Shown here piece by piece: positions 45,933 through 56,351 of a DNA stretch of 64,000 nt. The notes beneath the pieces were generated by a model. The model ran no database searches and was not told the origin of the DNA. It saw only the letters and a program-made list of their open reading frames with translations. The translations under genes were made by a program, and so were the position numbers. Source of the stretch: Lentinus brumalis (lineage: Eukaryota > Basidiomycota > Agaricomycetes > Polyporales > Polyporaceae). Each line of letters opens with the position of its first letter. Within the stretch, counting starts at the first letter, position 1. Location of the stretch: NCBI GenBank assembly GCA_001792895.1, contig MARA01000010.1:62001-126000 (forward strand), read 5' to 3'.

Positions 45933-48900
45933 ATGCCAACTCTACCTTGCCCAGTTCCCGGATGTCTCCGTGCTCTCAAGAATCAGACTGGTTACACCCT
46001 ACATCTGCGTCGTTGTCATCCAGACTGGAGCTCTATCTCTGTCGTCGACGCCGCCCCGCCCCCGATGCTGCCCCCACCGTTCATCATGCACCCAACGCGC
46101 TCTATGCTGACATGCCACCGCTGCTTCCAGTCGACGACGATTCTGACTCCGATGATGGAGACGATGCTGAGGGTCCCGTATTCACCGCATTCCGTACTCC
46201 GCTTCAAAGACGTCGCTTCCATGCGAACACTCTACTCGCTACAGGGCGGTCAGTGGACTCGTCTTCGTTCAAGTCATATCTCCAACTCACTCAACTCTCA
46301 GCTTCTCGTGCCGCCGGCCAGTGCATGAAGAATCGCCTATAAGGCAGCCCGACCTCGCCCCTGCTGCTCCACTCGACGGGGATGAACATTCCTCGACCAA
46401 AGACACAGTCCCTTCCGATGAAGAATCGTCCACGTCAGAGAGCGATGATGATGCGGAGCTGCCTGACCTTGTCGCCGCTCTGTACGACGAAGATCTGTAT
46501 GAAGAGGATGAGGTTGATGAGGCCTCGGAGTCGGATGATCCCGGTGACAACGCTGTCGGTGAGAGTGCCAATTGCGGCGATCGCACGCCGGTGAGTAGTA
46601 GTTGTTTCCCCGTATCTCCTATGGCAAGCTGTAACACTCGATTAATAGCCACCGGATGGCCGCGACGGTGCGGCATCTCCTGCCAGCCCAGCTCCTGAGG
46701 GTGGAGCAATTCCGGGTGTCGACGACGAGAACCAGTGCGACGGCGGACATCGGGGGGTTTGGTGGGAGAAGCACATGCACGTGAATGGTGAGAGTTACTC
46801 CCACATGCTTCGCCTGAAGCTGACATGAAATCGCTCAGGTAAAGCTTGCGACGTCGACGGCAACGTCCTCCCTGACGATATGCCTCCGCCTCCACCTCCC
46901 GCTCGTGCCACAGATGGCTTCTTTCCCTTCAAGGATCGCGTGTCGTTCGAGCTGGCTGAGTTGCTCTACCAGAGGGAACAAATGCCAGCGAAGAACATCG
47001 ACGCGTTGCTGAACCTCTGGGAAGCATCCTTGTTACCTCACCGCGGAGACCCCCCTTCGCCAACCACGACGACCTCTACAGAACAATCGACGACATTCCC
47101 TTCGGCGACGTCAAATGGGAATGCGTCAAACTGTCTTACGGCGGACAAAAGCCTGAAGGCCGCGTCCCGTCATGGATGACTGATGTGCACACGGTGCACT
47201 TCCGCGATCCTCACTCCGTCGTAATCCAGATGCTCGGCAATCCCACTTTCAAGGACGAGATCGATTGGTGTCCATTGCGCGAGTTCGGTCCAGACGGGAA
47301 TCGACGCCTGAAGAACTTCATGGGTGGTGACTGGGCGTGGGCCCAAGCAGTACGTCTACAGAGCAATCAATGCATTGCGCAGGCAGAGCTGACTGCCATG
47401 TACAGGAAGAAATCAAGCTGCTTGCCGGGACGAAGGATTCGTCCTTCGTTCCAATCATCCTCGGCAGTGACAAGACTACAGTTTCGGTCGCCACCGGTCA
47501 GAACGACTATTATCCGCTCTATCTTTCCATCGGCAACGTTCACAACAATGTTCGCCGCGCTCACCGCAATGCTGTTGCGGTCATTGCTTTCCTCGCTATA
47601 CCGAAGAGTGAGTTGCATGCACATGGGTTCAAGGACGCATACTGACTTCCATCCCGTGCAGCAAACCGACAGAACGCTGAGAACGCCGACTTTCGCAAGT
47701 TTCGCCGGCAGCTATTCCACTCCTCTCTATCTCGCATTCTTCAGTCTCTCCGCCCTGGGATGACGCATCCCGAAGTTGTGCGTTGCGGTGACAATCACTT
47801 CCGGAAGGTCGTTTATGGCCTTGGTCCGTACATCGCCGACTATCCGGAGCAGGCACTGGTGGCGAGCATCGTGCAAGGATGGTGTCCTGGGTAAGTATCC
47901 CTCTAATGTCAGAAGTTCTGCGACACCGATCATGTAACCTGTCGTCCCAGTTGTACTGCAGAGAACAAGAACCTCGACGACCCCGACCCGGAGACTGTTG
48001 TTCGGCGCACACGGCGTATCACGGACTACATGGCGCGCGAGTTTGATCTGGGTCCCCTGTGGATGGACTATGGGATTGTTGGTGACGTCGTAGTAAGTCA
48101 GATCTGAGTGAGACAGCATGTATATCTGGCTCAATGTACCTGAACAATGCAGCCATTCACGAACGATTTTCCCCGCGCCGACATCCATCAGCTGCTGTCC
48201 CCTGATATCCTCCATCAAATGATCAAGGGCACGTTCAAGGATCACCTCGTTACCTGGGTCGAGAAGTTTCTCAAGCAAGAACACGGGGACACCAAAGCTG
48301 CCGAGATCATGACCGAGATCGACCGTCGGTAAGACAATCATCATGTATTCGTTCCTGAGTGAAACTGACTCCGTTCGGAACTCCTCAGTATCAAAGTTGT
48401 GCCGCCCTTCTCCAAGCTCCGCCACTTCCATGAAGGGAGGGGTTTCAAGCAGTGGACTGGGGACGACTCGAAAGCTTTGATGAAGGTAAGTGTCGATCTT
48501 GCACTTGCGTACTCATTGCTGACGCCAATCTTGACCTGCAAAGGTGTACCTCCCGGCAATCGACGGTCTACTGCCCTCAGATGCTGTTCTGACGATTCGT
48601 CACTTCGTGGAATTTTGCTATCTGGCCAGGCGGGAGACCCATGATGAAAACACGACAGCGATGATGGCCACCAGCCTGGTCAGCTTCAAGAAGTATCGCG
48701 AGGTCTTCCGCATTCCGGGAGTCCGGCCTGGCGGCTTCTCGTTGCCGCGCCAACACTCCCTTGACCACTACGTCGACCGCATCTGGGAGTTCGCAGCACC
48801 GAACGGACTCTGTTCCTCCATCACCGAGTCCAAGCACATCAAGGCGGTGAAGGAGCCTTGGCGTCGCTCTAACCGCTGGCAAGCGTTGGAACAGATGCTC

Positions 48901-49958
48901 CTGATCAACCAGCGTCTGGACAAACTGGCCGCGGCCCGCGTCGAGTTCTCTGAACACGGCATGTTGGAAAACAGCTGTTTGTCGGAGTTGCGCACCACGC
49001 TCTGTAAGTACGCTAGGTGCATCAGTGAACTGTCTTGACGCGGCCTCCCATGCTAGATTCCGACGCTACAGGTGCAAAGGCAACTACCCGTCGCAGGAAG
49101 ACAAACCGTGTCCATCCTCAGATCGTAGCGCAGACAGAAATTCATGCCGGCGTAGGAGGTAGCACCGTTCTCTCTCACATGACGATGGCCAGTACCCCTC
49201 GTAAGTGATCTATGCTCTTAACACTTAGGTTTCCACACTTATACGTCTTCATAGAACGCGCGCACTCCCGCATTGCGGATGCCCTGGGCGCAGAATTCGA
49301 CATTCCCGACCTGCGTGACTACATCCGCCGTTTCTTGTTCCATCAGCTGAACCCCGGATCCCGACAATCCGGCGCCACCCTTGACATTGATGCCTGCCCC
49401 CCTTTCGAGAACGAGGTCATCTCCGTCTTCTACTCCGCTGTCGCCACTTTCTACGCACCGAGCGACCCCTCCGGTGACAACGGCATGAATCGAGAGTTCG
49501 TACGCGCGACGCCGAAATGGCGCAAGAAGGCCTCGCGATACGACTGTGTCTTCGTCAACAAGCGGAACGACCTCGGCGGGCTGCTCGGGATGGACGTTGC
49601 ACGACTTCGACTGCTATTCTCGTTCAAGTATCAGGGCGTCGTGTATCCATGCGCGGTTGTCCGTTGGTTCTTCCGAACTGACGACGACCCCGATGAAGAT
49701 ACCGGCATGTGGGTGGTAGAGCCTGCGTTCTATCGCGTAGGCCGGTCGACGCGGCGCTTCCCTTCCGTTTCTGTGATACATCTCAACACCATCGTTCGCG
49801 GCGCCCATCTCATCCCGGTCAGCGTCGGGAAGCCCGTCCCCCTGAAGCTGCAGAGTCACGAGTCTCTGGACCATTTCAAAACTTTCTTCGTGAACCACTT
49901 CGTTGATCATCATGCTTTTGACCTACTTTACTGCTCCGCTCCCCCGCCTGCATCTTGA
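45933..49958 (+). CDS. Plavaka-type transposase (CACTA-related)
   Basis: Likely mobilising enzyme of the giant element. ATG at 45933 opens with a C2H2-like finger, LPCPVPGCLRALKNQTGYTL then HLRRCH. An acidic stretch and HMHVNGKACDVDGN follow, then the family core: FFPFKDRVSFELAELLYQRE, VHTVHFRDPHSVVIQMLGNP, RRLKNFMGGDWAWAQA, FVPIILGSDKTTVSVATGQN (probable first Asp), PLYLSIGNVHNNVRRAHRNA, VRCGDNHFRKVVYGLGPYIA (probable second Asp), DYPEQALVASIVQGWCP, FTNDFPRADIHQLLSPDILH, FSKLRHFHEGRGFKQWTGDD, VEFCYLARRETHDENT, and a C-terminal domain ending LLYCSAPPPAS. About ten introns. One base is missing in the C run at 47050-47055 (HRGDPP must continue as FANHDDLYRTIDD). Confidence 0.85.
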
Positions 49959-51169
49959 AGCATTCATACGTTCAGTTTTCTTTCTTGTCTATACTCTACG
50001 AAATCGCATGCTTTGCTCGTTGATGTGCTGCGAAGTGCGAGTATCCCTGACCATGATGGCCGTCCAGATTATGATGTACTCGTCCTTCTTCCTCGTCTTA
50101 TTTGCAACTCACCGCCTTATCGCTCACCTCGCGCCGCTTGCTGCTGTATGCGCACTGCACTGCGTACCTCTTGTCTAGTAAGTGTAGGCACATATGCATC
50201 ACTGGCAGCTATGAACTTACTCGCCGTCCCCAGCAGGCCGACTCGCAATCAGGATCTGGACAAGAGGCCTCCGGCTCCGAAGTCCCAAGTATTATTCAAC
50301 ACTTCTGAGACGTAGAATCCACTCATATGTACATCAGTCGTCACGATCAGTAGATGGCCAGGAACCGTGAGCAGCTCGTTGACCGCATCTCACATTCCCA
50401 GATCTCAGCTCTTCCGAGCGCATGGCAAACGGCAAGGCAGTGACATCTCCTAAAGTTAGCATCTGTCAGTTTACCCCACAGAAGGCGCGTTACATTCTGT
50501 TTGCTACAAGGCTAGCTGGCATTCCACTTCAGATGCGACACTGATGGTCAGGAATCTCGACAGGCGACGCTCTGAGTTGCCCGATGGATGAGGTGCACGC
50601 CGCTCGCATTGGTCACTCGAATGCATTGGCTCGTCGCAGAAACCGGCTCCATCCCGTACTCAGGCTGTTTTGTTCGCTCCCAGCGGTGACCCACCTCGGG
50701 CTGAGCAAGTTTGTGGCTTACGAGAAGGCACGGTATGTTTCTCGACTACCTGCCGTCACGCTATGGCATATATCTGCGCTCGGTAGGCTGACTGTATTCG
50801 TTCAGGCATCAACGTCGGCGTCACGGAGCCAAGCGCGACCCGCATCGTCGATGACTCAACAGTCGATGTGTCCTGCCGGATGTCACATGTGCCGCCTCCT
50901 AGATATGGATCCGGACGCCGCTCCTGAGCAGCGACTAGAGTTGATAACGGGACGAGACTACGAGTGAGTATGTCAGCATACATTCATGGCACCAGTACGA
51001 CAGCAACGCGCTGACCTCGCTCTTCGACTTGTCATGACTCAGGTCACGTTTATCCACGTCGATAGTTGATCACCCGCACATGATCATTACCGCAATGAAG
51101 CGAGACGCAAGACGGCGAAACTGTCTCCGTTCAGACATCAGCGTCGGATCCTTGTGCCCGACCGTCACG
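49959..51169. other. Non-coding stretch downstream of the transposase
   Basis: Short frames only. No gene or clear repeat recognised. Confidence 0.4.
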
Positions 51170-52132
51170 TAGTGATGTGCGGAGCTCGGCTCGGCTCGAA
51201 AGCCGCGGCTACGGCTCGGCCTGGAGGGCCACGGCCTGCTCGAACCTCAGGCCGGGCTCTCCAAGACGGCTCGGGCTCAGCTCGAGCTCGGCTCGGCCTG
51301 AGCCGGAGCCCACAGGTGGTGGGCGCTATCTCCCGGCCGTCCTCCTGCGCTGCCAGAGCGCGAAGACTCCCCGCAATGAGACGTCCAACGGCGCGTCCCG
51401 TCAGTCTCCGCCTCTTTCCAGCCGTCCTGCGCTGTGCGTCTTGAGGAAGAGCCAGAAAATCCGCGACAAGACGCGTCCAACAGGACGCATCTCCTCGATC
51501 TCGATCTCTACCCGTCCTCCTGCGCTGCAAGAACGTGAAGAACGGCAACGAGACGCGTCCAACGGCGCATCTCGTCACTCTCCGCCTCGGCCCCGCCCTC
51601 CCGTGGTGCTCGGCATGAGGAAGAGCGAGGAGACGCGTCCAACGACGCGTCTGGTCAACATCCGTCTCTGGCCCACCCACCTGCGCTACGTAGTACAAGA
51701 GCGTGAAGACCACAACGCGACGCGTCCAATGACGCGTCTCGTCGCCATCCTCCTCTGCCGGCCATCCTCATCTGCCGGCCACCCGCCCTTCCGCCCTGTA
51801 CTCTTCGTCCCACGTGCTGGATGCTCTCGGGCGATTCTTTAAGAGTCAACGTGTGTTCCTGTAGACGTATATGTGAGTGAGGGTGGTTGGGACGACGATC
51901 TGGCGAGACTAATCCCTATTCACAGCTTGAACTCAGTCACATGGTTGTTAATTGGGCGTTCTCTACCAGCGCGCTCAGGCCGGAGCTCGAGAGCCCGGCT
52001 CGAGCTCGTACTAGTCGTGAGCCGAGCCGTCAGGCTCTCCAAGCCGCCTCGAGAGCTCGGCCCAGCCTCCCGGCCTGAAGACGGCCGGCTTTGGGAGCCT
52101 GACGGCTCGAGGCCGGGCTTGGCACATCACTA
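51170..52132. repeat. GC-rich repeat bounded by TAGTGATGTGC inverted ends
   Basis: It starts TAGTGATGTGC (51170-51180) and ends GCACATCACTA (52122-52132), with GGCTCG/CGAGCC-rich subterminal parts at both sides. The interior (~51380-51740) holds about five degenerate 80-90 bp units, each carrying GACGCGTCCAA.G.CGC.TC. No coding capacity; no convincing target duplication. It looks like a non-autonomous DNA element or a foldback repeat nested in the giant element. Confidence 0.55.
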
Positions 52133-52308
52133 GCCCGGCCCCGACGGAAGCCCGTTGGACAGGAATTCTTGACTGGCTGGCATAACTTTCGAGACACTCC
52201 GACAGCACTCTCCAACTTATAAGACGATGGTCAGTGACCTTCCCATCGATAGATAATTCCTCCGTCATGTGGGCTGAGGCATCCAATGTCCTAGATCACG
52301 CCGCACTG

Positions 52309-52575
52309 CTGGTGAAGTGCAGAGCCCGGCTCGGCTCGAAACCCGCGGCTACGGCTCGGCTTGGCCTGAGCCGCAAGTGGTGGGTGCTACTTGTCTCCTA
52401 CCCTCATCTCTGCGCTGCCAGAGCGCGAAGACCCACAACAAGACGCGGCCATAGGTATCTCGTTGCACTCCGCCTCTGCACCCGCCCTCCCGCGCTGCTT
52501 GACATGAGGAAGAGCGAGAAGACGTGTCCAATGACGCGTCCGTCGTCGACCTCAGGCTCACGTTCACGGTTCCCT
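52309..52575. repeat. Partial second copy of the GC-rich repeat
   Basis: GAAGTGCAGAGCCCGGCTCG and the following CCGCGGCTACGGCTCGGC, then a single GACGTGTCCAATGACGCGTC unit, align with 51170-51470. The rest is missing. Confidence 0.55.
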
Positions 52576-53105
52576 GCCCTGGCCTGCGGCACTGCTCAGG
52601 ACTGTAAGCTACACAAGTTCATCACTGCAGCTGCTGCAATCCACGTTTGCTCATTCCTTTCTATAGTGGCTGCAAACAGAAGAGACCTGTGTTTCCGCCT
52701 CGTAGCTCAGCTTCCTTGGTATATTAAGTGATTACTGAATCCACATGTTACAAGGCGGATCAGTTCCCTCATTAGTACCCTCCCTGGTGAGTGTAACTCC
52801 GCCTTACTATCCTGGAAGGACCGGATGACTCCTATGCATGGCTTGAGTGGAGCTGCATTGATGTCTTACGGGTACCTCCACTTGTGTCCTGACGTACTGA
52901 GTGAGTCGTGCACGGTGCAGCTTACCTGTATGAGTAGCCTCAATGGCGCCTTAAAGCCTTATGGACTGTGTGCCCGTCCCTCTGAACCACAAGTATCGCC
53001 TTAGGAGGGTTGCATGGACCTCATGGGTGCCTTGTGAAGTATGAGTGTCTGCCGGGTTATTTTAAGAATGAATAAGACATCTCTAAGGAGAATTAAGGAG
53101 GTTGC
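52576..53105. other. Right arm of the giant element
   Basis: Non-coding. CCTTA-type motifs recur (GCCTTACTATCC, GCCTTAAAGCCTTATGG, GCCTTAGGAGG), which could be subterminal binding repeats. Confidence 0.45.
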
Positions 53106-53119
53106 GGATTTTGCTGATG
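53106..53119 (-). repeat. Right TIR of the giant element
   Basis: GGATTTTGCTGATG, the exact reverse complement of the left TIR, followed by the TA duplication. An inverted TGTCTTA motif lies ~35 bp inside. Confidence 0.88.
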
Positions 53120-53718
53120 TAAGGCTCGTGGTTTTGCGACACAGCTGGCGATGAAGAGACAGTTCTTGACGTCGAAGAAGAAGCCCACACAATCCATGCA
53201 GGCTTGGATCGGTGAGATTCGGAGCATGGCATTTAGGATGGAGGAGACGGGCATCGCGGTCGTCGACCAGGACAAGATTCTCGCCGTCACTATGGGTCTT
53301 CCCCCTTCCTACGACGCCGTCATTATCGCCCTCGACTCGATCCCTACCGAGCAGCTCACGCTCGAAGAAGTCATCCGGAGGCTCCTGAATGAGGAAGTCC
53401 GACAGACGAGTACGTCCGACCCCTCTTCCCCTCCACTTCCACCGCAGACCACGGGGTCGCTGCCGCTGTCCTTTCGTCGGAGAAGCCGAGGGTCGATCGC
53501 TCGAAAGTCCAGTGCTACTTCTGTGACGAGATGGGCCATTTCAAGCAGGACTGCCTGGAGCGGGCGAAGTGGGAGGTAGCCCGTCGGAAGACGAAGACAT
53601 CAGGCAGTGCGAACACGGCTACGTCGGCTGGTGCCCTGGAGGCGTACGAGGAGCTTACAGAAGTTGATGGAGCTTGGTGATTGAGGGGGTGTGCGCTCGC
53701 GCACGGCTTGAGGGGGTG

Positions 53719-54029
53719 TGTTGGAATTATCGGGCGAATGGGACGGGCGGGACGGGCGGGACGGGCAGGGTGGTGCGTCGGGCGTCGGGCGTCGGGCAAG
53801 CCGGTGCGCTCGCGCCCGGCGGCTTATCGCATAGATCTGGTACCTATCGCGATGGTAGCTACGTACTTATACCTCCCCCTCCGTTATCGAATTCCCCGCG
53901 CGTTTGCGACGCGGGCTCCCTGCTACACCCCGGAACGACCGTCTGTTCCAACACTCCCTGCTACACCCCGGAACGACCGTCTGTTCCAACACTCCCTGCT
54001 ACACCCCGGAACGACCGTCTGTTCCAACA
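53719..54029 (+). repeat. 3' LTR (311 bp)
   Basis: By eye identical to the 5' LTR except for one extra 9-bp GGGACGGGC-type unit and two extra copies of the 38-bp unit CTCCCTGCTACACC..TTCCAACA. These account for the full 85-bp length difference. The expansion changes the distance from R/U5-type sequence to the LTR end. Confidence 0.93.
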
Positions 54030-55270
54030 AGAACGTGTGGTGGCACGTCACGAACGGCCACCACGCCAGCTGGTGGCGGGCGGAGAAGGCGGGCAACCTG
54101 CTAGCCGAGGACGGATGGGGGGCGTGCCGGAGGCTCGTCGAGCGGGTTCTGCGCTGGGAGCATGACGAGTTGAGCCTGCAATCCGTCCAGGCGGTCTTTG
54201 TCCTCGGGGCCCTCACGGCGCTTGCGCGTCCCAGCAATGCTGCGTTCTGGGCGTTCTGGGGGAGAATTCGTGGACGACGACGGCGAGTCTGGTGGATGAG
54301 GTCTTCAGTGAGTGCTTGTTTCATCCTCATCCAGACAGGATTCTCAGGCTGCGTCGGGAGCTGATGAGACTCACCCTCCTGCAGAGGCGGATCCAGCACT
54401 CATCACGAAGCCGGAGAATGCGACGTGGGATGACAAGCAATTCGGCACGGCGTGTGTTGTCCGAAAGGATCGGCTCAAGTGGCTGCCAAGTCACGCACAT
54501 CCGTCAGAGAGAACGGACACACGAGAAGGTGCCGAGGGCGGCGCGGGCACAACTGGTGCGCACACGCGAGTACGCAGGCACACAGGTCTTCTGGACGCGG
54601 GTGTCCCCTTCGGATACTATGGACAGGCGTGAATCGTCGTTTCGTGGAATGTTATCTGTCTCCGCCAGATTCCCGCCTGTACTCTTGTATGTTGCATCTT
54701 CTGTAGCGTGTATGTCAATCAGGATCTGAATACGCGAGTCGAGGTAAACTCACCGTGAAGCTGCAGTCTGGACTCTGCACGTACGAGTACTATTTGGGTA
54801 CGCATACAACTTGGCTACGCGTACCATCCCTTCTCCTAGTAGCATACCGCAGCCGGTGCGCGTTCACCGCTGCAACACCTTCTGCATTGCTAAGAAGAGC
54901 TGCAGGATGGATGTCAGCCGCACTGCGAGCGCGAGAAGTAATTGCGATCACTCACCTACCCACCAGGAGACGTCGACCGCTGATGTACAGGCAAATCCTC
55001 GAGTTTCCAGACAGTAGGATCAAAAGCATGGTCGTAGAAAAATATAGCTCCTGGAGCAATGCTCTCTTGGGGGACGGAGGAGCGATAGCAGTGTATACTT
55101 GGGTAGTCGTGGTGCGGCGGCTTTGGAGGCGGCGTTGTGGGTGCGTATCGTCCAGATACTTATCTTCATGTGAGTCTTTAGTGCGCCATGACAGCTTCAC
55201 TTTTTGAATTCTTGATCTTCGGCGTCCAACAGACCAATTTTAACTTGAAGCGAGACGAGCAGAGGTTAAG

Positions 55271-56351
55271 AACTTAGAAGAGTCGCGGCAGCTCGTGGCC
55301 AGCAAAGCACCCGGCTTTTGCCGAGTATTACGTAAGGGTGTTTGATCCTCGGTGTCCGCGCCTCCTGCATCGAACCTTTCGTGCTTCCACCGGGCTCAGC
55401 TGTGTCTCTCCTACACCTACGTCTCCCCTAGGCTTGCCGTGAGCTTGGCTGAACTCGACCTCTACTTCTAAAGGTCGAACACTACTCTCATCGACTTCTC
55501 GGACTTTTGCCAACAGGCGATACGTCAGCTCAAGTCTCAAGAGTCAAAACACCAGCCCTTCTGGTATACACGCTTGTTCTCCCAGTCCCGAATGCCCGTT
55601 CTTCCCCTAGAATATACAAGACAGCGTCTTCAGCTTCATTGACGAGCGGCTGGGAGATTATTTGAGTCGGCAAATTGCAATGGCTTGGGCTTGCAGCTGG
55701 ATGCATCATGCATGACGAGGCTTTGCGCGCTCTTCTTCGGCGCTGGAGGCGTTTAACGTCTCTGTAAGTATCATGGCTTCTCCGTCTGCGTCCAGTCTCC
55801 TCAGTCTCCTGAACCGAGCTGATCAATGTTTGCTTGCTAGCACGACTCTCGTACCAGTTCCCATACTAACGTCTGCTTACCCTGTGGCAGCCAGCTTGCG
55901 TCTCGCTTTGGGGGTCCGCATAGCGCTTTATCGGCAAGATGACAGCGACGCACATGGGGTGGCGCGACACAGCGGATGACTGAACACCATTTGCGGAGGT
56001 CCGCAGAGCATCGAACGCCAGATGCCTCGCCCAGCGCTCCGATCCCGACCCCGCCTATCGCGCCGCTACAGCTCCTCCGCGCGCAGACATCGATTTACTC
56101 TGCAGAGTTCAGTGAGGCGACGAAGCTTCCGGCTTTGGGCTCGGATTCACGCCAACGACGCCCGCTGTTACGGCTGCTCATCGATGGGCATATCGAAGCC
56201 TGATTGAAGCAACATCGAAGCACGCTTCCGCCCCGAGAGCACATACATAAGAGCTTCGGTCCGGTCCCATCATGCTGCTGCTTTTCCGTCCTTCGCTCGC
56301 TGCACATTCTCGTACGCGGCCGTCCGTCTTGACGGTTGGAAACGACCTACC
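55271..56351. other. Intergenic stretch
   Basis: No gene recognised between the duplication edge and the membrane-protein gene. Frames on both strands are short and without family resemblance. Confidence 0.4.

Larger units (their letters stand above)
26883..53119 (+). mobile_element. Giant 26.2-kb TIR element with Plavaka-type transposase and cargo
   Basis: The ends are CATCAGCAAAATCC (26883-26896) and its exact reverse complement (53106-53119), each bordered by TA (26881-26882, 53120-53121). The flanks join into an uninterrupted gag frame. The motif TGTCTTA recurs near the ends (26911, 26921, 27009, and inverted at 53073-53079), as in CACTA-like subterminal repeats. The interior holds a Plavaka-type transposase (45933-49958), three more spliced genes, a captured TATA-binding-protein fragment, satellites and GC-rich repeats. 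Transposase near one end, TIRs and target duplication argue for a single transposed unit, possibly with later nested insertions. Whether the transposase recognises these ends is inference. Confidence 0.82.
26558..53691 (+). pseudogene. Copia-type gag (UBN2-like), split by the giant element
   Basis: ATG at 26558: MSDSNTHTVESRRFPKLNDA, NYIEWAMRMEADLVRRKLWD, then WETLAKVH. The frame is cut at 26881 and continues after 53119 as KARGFATQLAMKRQFLTSKK, MQAWIGEIRSMAFRMEE and LPPSYDAVIIALDSIP. A net -1 shift near 53402 puts the last part in another frame: RSKVQCYFCDEMGHFKQDC, a CX2CX4HX4C zinc knuckle, ending before the 3' LTR. Precise removal of the insertion plus one TA restores VH-KARGFAT, the usual Copia gag wording. 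The product would form the virus-like particle of a cytoplasmic retroelement. Confidence 0.85.
26230..54029 (+). mobile_element. Gag-only Copia-type LTR retroelement, host of the giant element
   Basis: The LTRs begin TGTTGGAA and end TTCCAACA, and are flanked by the 5-bp duplication AGAAC (26225-26229 and 54030-54034). Excluding the internal 26.2-kb insertion, the element is only ~1.56 kb: LTR, leader, one gag frame, a purine-rich GAGGGGGTG just before the 3' LTR, and LTR. No protease, integrase, reverse transcriptase or RNase H is present, and there is no room for them. It must have moved using another Copia element's enzymes. The LTRs are identical apart from tandem-unit copy number, so insertion was recent. 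Confidence 0.92.
25984..54632 (+). pseudogene. Orphan-family gene, short type, split by a 27.8-kb nested insertion
   Basis: ATG at 25984 starts MSSFQIQYPISDARSEP. The reading stops making family sense at AAKPEN (26229) and resumes exactly after the 3' LTR at 54030 with VWWHVTNGHHASWWRAEKAG, LSLQSVQAVFVLGALTAL and AAFWAFWG. Removing the insertion and one AGAAC copy restores ..KPEN-VWWHV.. in frame, matching the paralogue's PENAPWHVTTGH. One base is missing in the G run at 54258-54262, after which the frame reads ENSWTTTASLVDEVFS. A GTGAGT intron then precedes ADPALITKPENATW and the end LLDAGVPFGYYGQA. The gene is disrupted by the insertion regardless of the G-run base. Confidence 0.85.
23490..55270 (+). 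repeat. Inverted segmental duplication, right copy (split)
   Basis: Plus-strand counterpart of 5282-9260. Homology runs 23490-26229, stops at the LTR insertion and resumes at 54030-55270. Anchors: GAAACAATTGAATG near 23497 matches the minus strand near 9238-9251, and AGCGAGACGAGCAGAGGTTA near 55248 matches the minus strand near 5284. Without the insertion the copy is ~3.98 kb, the same as the left copy. Confidence 0.9.

Noticed and set aside
26883..53119. Interpretation as a Starship element
   Set aside because: No DUF3435-type tyrosine recombinase seen. The element has TIRs and a DDE-type Plavaka transposase, and the genome is a basidiomycete.
26230..54029. Interpretation as one giant 27.8-kb LTR retrotransposon
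   Set aside because: The interior has its own TIRs and TA duplication inside gag and no pol genes; nesting explains every junction.
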